A DNA stretch of 64,000 nt from contig OW240916.1 in NCBI GenBank assembly GCA_933207985.1, positions 293,583,207 to 293,647,206 of the forward strand, given 5' to 3'. Positions 50,101 through 62,100 of this stretch are shown here, one piece after another. Both the position numbers and the translations under genes were made by a program. Positions within the stretch are counted from its first letter, which is position 1; each line of letters starts with the position of its first letter. The notes beneath the pieces were generated by a model that was not told the origin of the DNA, made no database searches, and was given only the letters and a program-made list of their open reading frames with translations. Origin of the DNA: Pelobates cultripes. Its lineage: Eukaryota; Chordata; Amphibia; Anura; Pelobatidae.

Positions 50101-53100
50101 AGAAATGGTGTGGTGTGCTACAATTACATGTGTGAGATAATATGCATACACTGGTTATCGGTCTCCCGAAATATACTGGTAGTACTCCAGTTAGGAAATG
50201 ATATTCCAGCTTTTAATCACTTAAAAACATAAAACAAAACATAGTGTAAAACTGTTGGATACAATGATAAAAGATAAGGTGATTAATGCACTCACAAGTG
50301 GTCCGCCACTAACAGTGGCCAGAAAGGCACATCAATAGGTCAAAAGACCTGCCACAAAGGGACTTCAAGATGTTCTGAGTCAGCTCATGAATGCACCAAG
50401 GTTCTGGATCCCAAGGAGTAATAAAGGAGTGAGTTCTGGATAAGGATGTCCCAAATAAGTCCCATATAAGCCCTGAGGACGAAACCGGTCGGACGCATAC
50501 GGAGCCTCCATAACTCTCTATTTGGGACATCCTATCCAGTCCCCCCTCGGTGGTCCTCCCCTCCTTAGTGGTCATCCCCCCCTCTTCCCTTAGTGGCCCT
50601 CCCTCTCCCCCACCCCCTTAGTGGGCCTTCCTCCTCTCTCCCCATCTCTCAAACCCCTTAGTGGTCCTCCCCAGTCCCCCCTTTCCCCATTGGTGGTCCT
50701 CCCCTCCTTAGTGGTCCTCCCTCACTGTTGTGCCTCCTACCTATGTAGCGTGGCCAAGCGGCGCGGACCACGGTACAGGAACTTCTATTTCCTGTACCCG
50801 GCAGACTGACAGGAAGTGAGCACTTCCTGTCAGTCCGCCGGCGCCCGGGTACAGGAAACAGACGCTCCTGTACCGCGGTCCGCGATGCCCCACCCCACTA
50901 CATTGAGTGAGTGGCAGGAGGGAGAGCTGTGCACTTAAATCTGGCACCCCCGGGACCGGTGCGCCCTAGGCGAGTGCCTAAGTTGCCTGTCGGACACACC
51001 GGCCCTGCGAACATCTCCCACTATCCATCCTACACCTGATGAGCGTCTCCCACTATCCATCCTACACCTGACGAACATCTCCCACTATCCATCGTACACC
51101 TGACGAAAATCTCTCACTATCCATTCTACACCTGACGAACATCTCCCACTATCCATCCTACACCTGACAAAAATCTCTCACTATCCATTCTACACCTAAT
51201 GAACATCTCCCACTATCCATGCTACTCCTGACGAACATCTCCCACTATCCATGCTACTCCTGACGAACATCTCCCACTATCCATGCTACTCCTGACGAAC
51301 ATCTCCAACTATCCATTCTACACCGGACGAGCTTCTCCTACTATCCATCCTACAGCTGACGAACATATCCCACCTAACGAACATCTCCCACTATCCATCC
51401 TACACCTGACAAACATCTCTCACTATCCATCCTCCAACCTGACGAACATCTTCTACTATCCATCCTACACCTGACTAACGTCTCACACTATTCATCCTAC
51501 ATCAGGTCGGACATCTAACCTTCATGTATTTGGAAACACATAAGAGACTCTTATCTCCCTAATATTAATTTAACGGATACTTCTCTTTATCTTTGAAGTT
51601 AATTGGAGCCTCTGCTATTGAAGACAAGCTGCAGGACGGAGTCCCCCAGACCATAGAGACATTAGCAAAAGCTAATATTAAGATATGGGTTCTAACAGGA
51701 GACAAACAAGGTAAGATAATTACATAGATACATAGGCTGATAAGAGACATGGGTCCATCAAATTTCGCTTTCCTCACACCTGTTTTTTGCTGTTGGGTAA
51801 AAATAAAAACAGTTTGAAGCACTTCCAATTTTGCAACAAAATAGAGGGGAAAAATCCTTTCTTGACCCCAGAATGGCAGTCAGATTTATCCTTCAAGAAG
51901 CTATTACTCTACAGCTATATCATTAAATATTATGTTTTTGCAAATATACATCTAGTTGCTGTTTGAACATCTGTACAGATTCTGATAAAATAACTTCTTC
52001 AGGCAGAGAATTCCACATCCTTATTGTTCTTACGGTAAAAAAAACTTTTCCTTTGCCTTAGGCTAAGTCTTCTTTCTTCCAGTCTAAACGCATGACCTCA
52101 TGTCCTATGTATAATCCTGTTTATGAATAGATTTCCACACAATGGTTTGTATTTGCCCAGATATATTTGTATAATGTTATCATATCCCCTCTGAGGTAAC
52201 CCTTTTCTAAACTAAAGAGTTTTAAATATGTTAACCTTTCTTCATAGCTAAAATGTTCCATTACTTTTATTAATTTTGTAGTCTGTCGCTGCACTTTTTC
52301 CAGTGCCATAAAATCCTTCTTTAGAACAGGTGCCAAAAATTGCACAGCATATTCCAGATGTGGTCTTACCAGTGATTTATAAAGAGGCAATATTATATTC
52401 TCATCCCAAGAATTAAAGCCCTTTGTATGCCCTTTGTTTATGCATTATGCCTTAGCCACTGCTGATTGACATTGCAAATTGTTGCCTAGTTTGTTGTCTA
52501 TAACAATTCCCAAATCCTGTTTTTATCCTTAATACACTACCATTTAGGGTATAAGTTGCTTGTGCATTCTTTACACCGAAGTGTCTCTACATTAAATTTC
52601 ATCTGCTATTTGAGTGCCCAGTCCCCCAGTCTATCTAAATCCCTCTGCAGCAAAGTAATATCTTGCTCACATTGTGTTACTTTAGAGTTTTGTGTCATCT
52701 GCAAACACTGAAACATGACTTTTAATGCTTAATTTTAAAGATCATTTATAAACATGTTAAATAGAAGGGGTCCCAGAACAGACCCCTGAGGGACACCACT
52801 TACCACCTCTGTCCAGCTTTAAAATGTACTATTAATAACAACTCTCTGTACTCTATTTTTAAGTTATATGCAAGAACAAGAATTTTCATCTAGAAAAATG
52901 TATTTGAGTTTGAACACTAATCTATAGTGTGGAACTGTATCAAACGCATTGGCAAAATCCAAATAGATCACATCCACTGCAACACCCTAATCTATACTTC
53001 TACCTACTTCTTTGTAGAATGCAATTAAGTTAGTTTGACATGACCTATGCTTCATGAAACCATGTTGATTTTTGCTGATAGCCACTTTCTTCTCAATGAA

Positions 53101-56100
53101 TTGTTGAATATTATCCCTTAATAACCGTTCAAAAACCTTCCCAGCCACAGAAGTTAAGCTCACAGGTCTATAATTTCCAGGCAAGGATTTTGAACCCGTT
53201 TTGAATATAGGAACAATATCTGTCTTCCTCCAATCCTCCTGTACAATTCCTGAAAGAAAAGAATCTTAACTACTTAACTCCTTAACTACTCGGGGATAAA
53301 TACCATCAGGCCCTGGAGCTTTATTTTTATTAGTTTCTGCAACACCTTGTCTTGAGTCATCCAATCACAATTTTTCTGCAAGTTTTTTTCATCAGTTATT
53401 TGTATATCTATAGCCATAGGTTCTTCTTTAATATATACGGAGGATAACTGCATTGTGAGATCTCTGCGGTAGATCTTTCAGTCTCACTGTAAGGGAGTAA
53501 ACAAGGTGTATCCCACAGGTAGCCCTCCCATGCTGTTCTTAATACTGATGTTACACGGCATACAGAACCATACTTTCTGAAATTAATCATAATAATCGTT
53601 CCCCTGCTGTTTCAGCTATAGAGTGGACCATCAAGAAGGACTTTATTAATAACTAGCTACTCTGCCTTGGTCAGGGAGTTGCAGATGCCCTAAAATAAAA
53701 TTATTGGTAATAACAAAATGTAGCGGCAGTACATAGGAAACTAGTGAAAGCTGAATGTATCCATGCTGAAAATACCTTTGTTATGATTATTGTTAGTATC
53801 ATTATTGCAAATAAAGATTGGACATAAACTACCAGTATAGTACAGATGGTCCAGGCATTATAACATAATCTCTGCCGTGTGTCCCTTTGAATGAGAGAAC
53901 TGTTAATACTAAAAAGTAGGATGTTGTGCTACAATGTAAAGTGTGTTTTTAGGATAGTGTAGATATGGCTGTTGTACATGTAGAGGCAGGTTGTGTATGG
54001 TAGTATGGTGTATATTCGTGTGCATTGGTGGTTATACAAGGCTGGCATGTAAACACTGTGACATTGCTGGTTATAGAGGGCAGACGTATTAATCCTGTGA
54101 TGTTTATAGAAGGCAGACGTGTTAATCCTGGGGCATTGGTTGGTATAGAGGGCTAGTGTGTAAATTCTGTGACATTAGTGAGTACAGAAGGGAGGAGTGT
54201 GGATCACAGGAGTAACATTTAATTCCTCCATGTTCCCCCAGAAACGGCAGAAAACATTGGATACGCGTGTAACATGTTGCAGGATGAAATGAAGGAGGTT
54301 TTCGTCATTAAGGGTACCAGTGCATCAGAGGTGCTGGAGGAGCTCAGGTAATATATTGGTTAGTGGTATGTGGGGCAGGGGAGAAAATCCTTATTACTCA
54401 ATAGAGGTTAATATTATGTTGGTCCTGCTTATTAACACAGAGGTCTGGGAAGCTGGAGTCTCTGCATATCACAAAGAATCATGCAATTTGTTCTGCGTAT
54501 CATCTGAGGCACTTTGTTTACTGTTTCTAACTACAGATGATTGCAGTTTTGGAACCAGCAGCTTGAGACTGATCTGTGCTATACTTGGCTTTATTTATTT
54601 TAGGTACGCAAGAAAAAAAATGAATCCAGACTCATTTCTCAGCAATAACGAAGTGAACATTCACATCGAGAAAAATTCCAAGAAATCGAAAATCATTCCT
54701 GATGATGAAATGAAAGGAGAGGACACATATGGCATTCTTATTAATGGACACAGTCTGGTAAGTCGATACACCTAGGTTCTCTTCCTTGAATTGGAAACAA
54801 CACCTCAAATGTCATTGTGGTCAGCAGAGGGAGGTCTTTGTCAGATACCCTGGCCAGAGAGTGTGATAATACGGACTGTCCCTTGATATGGTAGCATACC
54901 GTGACTCTTACACCTGTTTATCTTCATAAAGGCTTACGCCCTGGAAGAGAAATTGGCGGTCGAGCTCCTAAGGACAGCATGTATGTGCCAAGCCGTGATT
55001 TGCTGTCGGGTTACTCCCCTGCAGAAAGCTCAGGTGGTTCAGCTGGTGAAGAACTACAAGAAGGCTGTGACCCTGGCTATTGGAGATGGCGCTAATGATG
55101 TCAGCATGATCAAAAGTATGTCTGTGTAAGCCAAGCATGTCAAATTCAAAGTCTAGCATGGGCCAAATAAACAAGGTTTAAGTTTATGTGGGCCGCGAAA
55201 TAAAACAACTTAAATTCTCATAAAAACGTAGGTTTATTTTAAAAAGTACAGTATATAAAAAAAAAAAAAAACAGCATCCCCCTGTACTAAACTGCAGCAC
55301 CATGCTCTACTAAATCCCAGCCCCCCCTCTGCTAAATCCCAGTCCCCCCCTCTACTAAATCCCAGTCCTCCCCTATACTAAATCCCAGCACACCCCTCGA
55401 GCCAGCAAGCAGACTCCACTCACATTGCCGCTGCCAGTATGCGACTCTCGAGTCAGGCCTCTGGTATATCCCAAATGGCGCCCTCCGCACCCTGTGCCAA
55501 AGCAAATCCTCCCTCTACTTCTTGAAACCCTGTGAAGGTTGAATACGTCGACGTCACGTCGGAATGTGACGTGGCTTGCAGGCCTCCGTGCACCTCCAGG
55601 TACTCCACTGTCCAGCCACGGCCATCGCAACACTGACCCAGATACACACACTCACTGACATACACATACACACTGACAGACACAGACAGACACACTCACT
55701 GACATACACATACAGACACTTCATGACAGCACAGACAGACACACTCACTGACAAACACACAGAGACTCACTGACAGACACACACACATTTACATATTCTT
55801 GCACACGCTCACATCATTCCCTGGGGTCCAGTGCGGATCTTCTATCTGGAGATCTCCTTCCTGCTCCTCACTGCTCTCTCGCGCGCAGTTTAGTGATGCC
55901 GGGTGCCGGAATATGACATCATATCCTGCCACCCGGCATCAGTACAGATGGGGCGCGCAAGGGAGCAGTGAGGAGCAGGAAGACTGAGCTCCCTCGCTGC
56001 CACCATCGTCCTGCTTCCTCCCCGGGTAAATTTTATCAGAGTAGGCACCTGCAATGTGAAGAAAGCAGATGCCTACTCTGCTTTAACACCAAGAATGTAC

Positions 56101-59100
56101 TCGCGGCTCGCCGGTCCGCAAAGATGTCCAATGTGGGCCACGAGTTTGACATGCTTGGTGTTAGCTGTTCTTCCTGAGTGAATTGGGGTTTATGGGTAAT
56201 AATGGGTGGCCTGCTAAACCCAACCCATTGACATAGTATTAGCCAAGAATGTCTTAACATTCGTAACACAAACCGCAAATGTACATTACAGACTTTTATT
56301 AGATGTTTTTTGTCCACAGGTGGGGTAATGATTGATCCATTGACTTGTGATATGTTCTATCTTTTTTTTCCAGCGGCACACATTGGAGTAGGAATCAGTG
56401 GACAGGAAGGCATGCAGGCCGTACTTTCTAGTGATTTCTCTTTCGCGCAGTTCCGGTACCTGCAGCGATTACTGTTGGTGCATGGACGCTGGTCTTACAT
56501 TCGCATGTGCAAGTTTCTGAGTTATTTCTTCTACAAGAACTTTGCCTTCACATTGGTTCACTTCTGGTACGGCTTCTTTTGTGGATTCTCCGCACAGGTG
56601 AGTGATAACAATATCCAGGGGATTTCATGAACAGTTAGGGCAAACACAGCACCATCGCTATGCAGGTGTGCAGGCTGGTGGGAGAGAGGCTGGACAGGTA
56701 GTTGTGCTAGGAAAGTGCAGGTAGATGGAAGAGATCCTGAACCGGCCCAGGGTGCTAGGTGGTAGACTAGGGGTTTCAGTCTGAGAGTAAATTTTCCCTC
56801 ACATGTATTGACTTAAGCTCCTGCTAAATGGTATCCATGCGAATGCCATGTCCTGTACTAAACCATAAGATGTTCTATGAATCTCATGACACCAAATTGT
56901 TACATTAACTCAGATTATTATTCAAAACCATTTTTGTAAGTGCCACTCCTGCTGTGTTAGCCCAGCATCATACTGTATAAACTCTGCACTCACAGCATCA
57001 ACACCAAACGTACATTATTAAACCAGCACCCACTGCTTCTAAACACTGCACCCACAGCAATACCATAACACTGTGTTGTTGGTGCAGGGTTCCAATGTAG
57101 TGGGTGCAGGTTAAATGCTGTTATTCCAGATTTAGTGTATTAAAGGACCACTATAGTGCCAGGAAAACATACTCGTTTTCCTGGCACTATAGTGCCCTGA
57201 GGGTGCCCCCACCCTCAGGGTCCCCCTCCCGCCGGGCTCTGGGGAGAGGAAAGGGTTAAAACTTACCTTTTTTTCCAGCGCTGGGCGGGGAGCTCTCCTC
57301 CTCCTCTCCACCTCCGATCCTCCTCTTCGGCTGAATGCGCATGCGCAGCAGGAGCTGCGCGTGCATTCAGCCTGTCTCATAGGAAAGCATTCGCAATGCT
57401 TTCCTATGGACGCTGGCGTGTGATTTTCACAGTGAGAAGCACGCAAACGCCTCTTGCGGCTGTCAATGAGACAGCCACTAGAGGCTTTAGAGGCTGGATT
57501 AACCCATTTATAAACATAGCAGTTTCTCTGAAACTGCCATGTTTATTAAAAAAAGGGTTAATCCTAGAGGGACCTGGCACCCAGACCACTTCATTAAGCT
57601 GAAGTGGTCTAGGTGCCTAGAGTGGTCCTTTAAAGTGACACTGTCAAATAATGTTATTGCTGTTATTAATGGGGACTCAAAGCTAACAGCACCTTTTCTG
57701 TGGAACTCCCTTCCCTTCTCCGTTAGACTTTCACCCAGTCTCCATTCCTTCAAAACAATATTTGAAAACACACTTCTTCAGGATAGCATATCATTTAAAC
57801 TGGTAGCAGATTTTTTTTTTATAAACATAGCAGTTTCAGAGAAACTGGTATGTTTACACTGAGGGTTATTCCAGCCTCTAAAGCCTCTAGTGGCTGTCTC
57901 ATTGACAGCCGCTAGAGGTGTTTGCATGCTTCTCACTGTGAAAATCACAGTGAGAAGACGCCAGCGTCCATAGGAAATCATTGAGAATGCTTTCCTATGA
58001 GACTGGCTGAATGCGCGCGCAGCTCCTGCCGCGCATGCGCATTCAGCCGATGACGTCGCTATGAAGAAGGAGAGGAGGAGGAGAGCTCCCCGGCCGGCGC
58101 TGGAGAAAGGTAAGTGTTTAACCCCTTTCCTCTCCCCAGAGCCCGGCGGGCTAGTATGTTTTCCTGGCAATATAGTGTTCCTTTAATGCCATGTCCTTTT
58201 AATGGGAGGAATGCCGAAAACTTTGTTTTTTTATTTTTTATTTTATTTTTTTGTAATAGCATTTTTATTAAAAGAAAAGAGGTGTTCATGACATGACATA
58301 CTTGTCTACAGTTTTCAGCGTACCTTGAAAACATTCATAAGAGTCAACAAGTTGTTTCCTTTCTCTTTTCCTGAAAATGTAGTTTTGCTGAGAATGTGCT
58401 GGCCAAGGGGTGAACTTCTGGATACGTGGTTGTACCAGGAGTATTTGAGATGGAGGAAGAGATGCTTGCGGTTTGTTTGTGCTGCATTATGCAGGCTGGT
58501 TGGAGAGATGCTGAAAAGATGGCTTGGTTGCTGGTGGATGGAGATCTGTTTGTGATGACCAAGCACTGCCACCTAGTGTCCATAAATCAGTACTGATTGA
58601 ATATCCTCTTTGGTTTTTATTACAGACTGTTTATGATGAATGGTTTATCACCCTGTATAATCTGGTCTATACTTCGCTGCCTGTGCTGGGAATGAGTCTG
58701 TTTGACCAGGTATGTATTTGGAGGTAGACATTATTATTAAATAGCCAATACATTTCTTACAAACGTGTGCATACTCTGGTACTCTCATAACTTACCTGTA
58801 AGGTTATAGTTAATATACCCAAAGGCACTAACCCTTAGGAAGAATCTCAATACCATTGTCTTCACTTGCATTTACCTTTAGACCCGTGTTACTGTCATTT
58901 CTCATGATTTCTAATACTCTTCTTGTATTTCATATTAAAAACTCGCTACTTCTTTCTGTTGAATCTGATAACATTTATGACTAACCTACTACTAAACAGA
59001 AAAAATTGCATTCTCTAGCAAATGCCAAGCAATTATATCTGCCATGTGTCCACTAATGTCTGTGTTTACGCTGTTTTGGCTGGCGTGTACTGCTTGATTG

Positions 59101-62100
59101 TAATTTCCCTGCACAACAAAAATAAAGAATTAAAGGGACACTATAGTCACCAGAACAACTACAGTATATTGCATTTGTTCTGGTGAGTAGAATCATTCCC
59201 TTTAGGCTCTTTGTGGTAAACACTGTCTTTTCAGAGAAAAGCTGCAAACTTGAATACAAGTATGATTTTACTATATTTAGAGAGACCAGGGGTGCTAGAT
59301 AGTGGTTTTAACACTATAGAGTCAGGAATACATGTTTGTGTTACTGACCCTATAGTGTTCCTTTTCAAAAAAACTTATCTATGTAAAAAGTATCTATCAT
59401 TAACCCTAAATATTGCTGACATGCACAGTCATTTACTAAGAGAAACTCTGAATACTAAAATAAGCTGCTAACACTGCTAAAGAGTGTCTTGCATTCATAG
59501 GATTAATGGAATCACTGTCTCAGGGACCCATATTGCTAAATCTCAGAAAACTTTCTGTGAATACACATTGCACACTAAAAGTGTAAAGAGATACTCTAAA
59601 TACCGAAACAATCTTAGCTTAATGAAGTGGTGTTGGTATATAAGTCATTCCCCTCCAGTCTCACTGCTTAGTTGTCTGAAATTTTGGCGTTAAATCGCTT
59701 TGTTAATGCAGTCCTAGTCACGATTTCTCTGGCTCTCACTGTGTTTGGATCTCTCTCATGAGTGTCTCCACTCTCCATATGAGAGTCTGTTTCATGACTT
59801 TGCTCTCGGTGATCTTTCGCAACATGTCTGTGTCCTAGGATGTCGATGACCGATGGAGCATGGAGTACCCGCAGTTGTATGAGCCAGGGCAGATGAATCG
59901 TTATTTCAACATAAGGGAGTTTGTGAAGTGTGTGCTACACGGGGTGTACAGCTCGCTCGTCCTGTTCTTCATACCGTATGGTGCCATGTATGACACAGTG
60001 AGAGATGATGGGAGAGTCATTTCTGATTACCAGTCCTTTGCTCTCATGGCGCAGACCTGCTTGCTGCTGGTGGTGTCTGTTCAGGTAAATCATCATCTTT
60101 GGGAAAAGTGTTGACGTTCATTTCTGTATTGCTGTTTCCATACACACCCAAATGTAGAAATAAATGTCCCCTGTATCACTTTTTCAAGCCTCCTTTATCC
60201 TTCTTAAAGCTTCTCTGCTAGGGCCAGTGGTGATTGATCAATCAGTCCCGGTATATCTCATTGTCTTATTTTCTACTGTAAGGTTAAACACGGTGGGGAA
60301 ATTTGCCACATGTTATTTCTAAAGAATTAAAAAAAAAAAAAAAGATTGTTTTTTTTCCTCCATCACAACTTTTTAATATTAAAAAAAATAAAATATAATA
60401 AAAACAGTGTGTCTTATTACAGTGCGAGTGTAGATTGTTTATATTTTTTGTTATTGTATTTTTTCTGTGTTATGTTCACTCGTTTTTTATCACATGTGAA
60501 AACCATAAAATACGATGGATCCCATGTAGCTATTGGGCAACAGCCAACATTTCACAAAATCTTGCCTCAACATACTTTGTACCATCGGTCCTCAAACTCC
60601 GGCCCCCCAGATGTTGCTGAACTACAACTCCCATGATTCTCTGGCTATCTATGTAATTCAAAGAATCATGGGAGTTGTAGTTCAGCAACATCTGGGGGGG
60701 CCGGAGTTTGAGGACCCATGCTTTATACAGTGCAGGTACTTACCTTCCTTTATACAATGCTGACACTCACCAGGCTATATACATTGCTGCACTCACACAG
60801 AACTGCTTCTCACATATTCCTCACTCCATGCTGTCATTGTAGATTGGCCTGGATACGTCATACTGGACGGCTGTGAACCAGTTTTTCATCTGGGGCAGTT
60901 TGGCTGTTTACTTTGCCATTATCTTCACCATGTACAGTGACGGAATGTACCTGATATTCACTGCCTCATTCCCATTTATAGGTAAGTGTCAGACTATCAC
61001 CCAAAGCAATGGCCATATTTGGTGCATTTGTGTTTCCCAGTTACATTAGCCATCGTAGTCCAACTGGGACCCTTTTGGAGACTGATTGTTGCCTTGTTCG
61101 TTCCTAAGAACTTCATAATCTTATAATAATAACTAGAATAGCACCTTTCTACGAGTGGGACTCAAAGCGCTTTTTAGCGCCCGTTCTCGGAATTAACCAA
61201 ATTGCAGCTGAATAGTAATAGATGTTTTTTTTACCCTATTGATGGTACTCATTTTATCGACCTCGGAAGGATGAAGGGTTGAGTTGACCCTGCCGGGCTT
61301 TGAACCTGTGACCTTGCCTTTTTGAACTGGCTTTGTAGTCAGGGAATACCAACTGAGCTAAAACTCTGATTTGGCTAAATTCCCCAGCTGAATATTTTCA
61401 CAGTTTGACTAATTTAGCCTTCATTTTGCAGTTGGGCTATAAGTTATCTACCATTTGGAGTTTAGTGAATACACCTCATTGTGTTACATAAATAGGGATG
61501 ATGTAAAGCTGTAATTTTAGGGTTACCATAGAATCTTACATTTAGTGGAGTATAGACTTCATTAAGAAGAACATATTGTTATAATATTTGAGATTCATTT
61601 TATTAATATTGTTTGGTTACTTTTTCTATGAACCATTCTGTTCTAATTGCAGTAATACTAAAACTGTTAGCTGTTTTTTATTTGTTTGATTTGGGAACCT
61701 CTTGTTTTAAAGGCTCTATTATCTTGATATGATTTCAAGTGATATTGTAGAGCATTCAGTTGTTTATTTAACTTCTTCAGGGACGGCTCGAAACTCACTA
61801 AATCAGCCCAGTGTCTGGCTGGCCATCTTCCTGACTACCATTCTCTGTGTCCTACCTGTGGTGGCCTACAGGTTCTTGCGATCTGAGCTGAAGCCCACAT
61901 TTAGCGATAAGGTAAGAATTTCCTTTCATGGGTCCCAAATGCTAAGTGAAAATATTAAGGGCTATGTTTAAAGTGACATCAGGACCTCTTAAACACCTTA
62001 ACTTATTGAAGTGTTTTATGTGTCAAGAGTGTTTTTTCTTTTTTCATTTTACAAAAAGTGCAGATTTCAAGATAAATTGGCACTTTTATAACTTGTTACG

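Noticed and set aside
61300..61372. tRNA-like A and B boxes on the minus strand as a tRNA gene
   Set aside because: No full cloverleaf; it is the head of a tRNA-derived SINE with its conserved body and tail.
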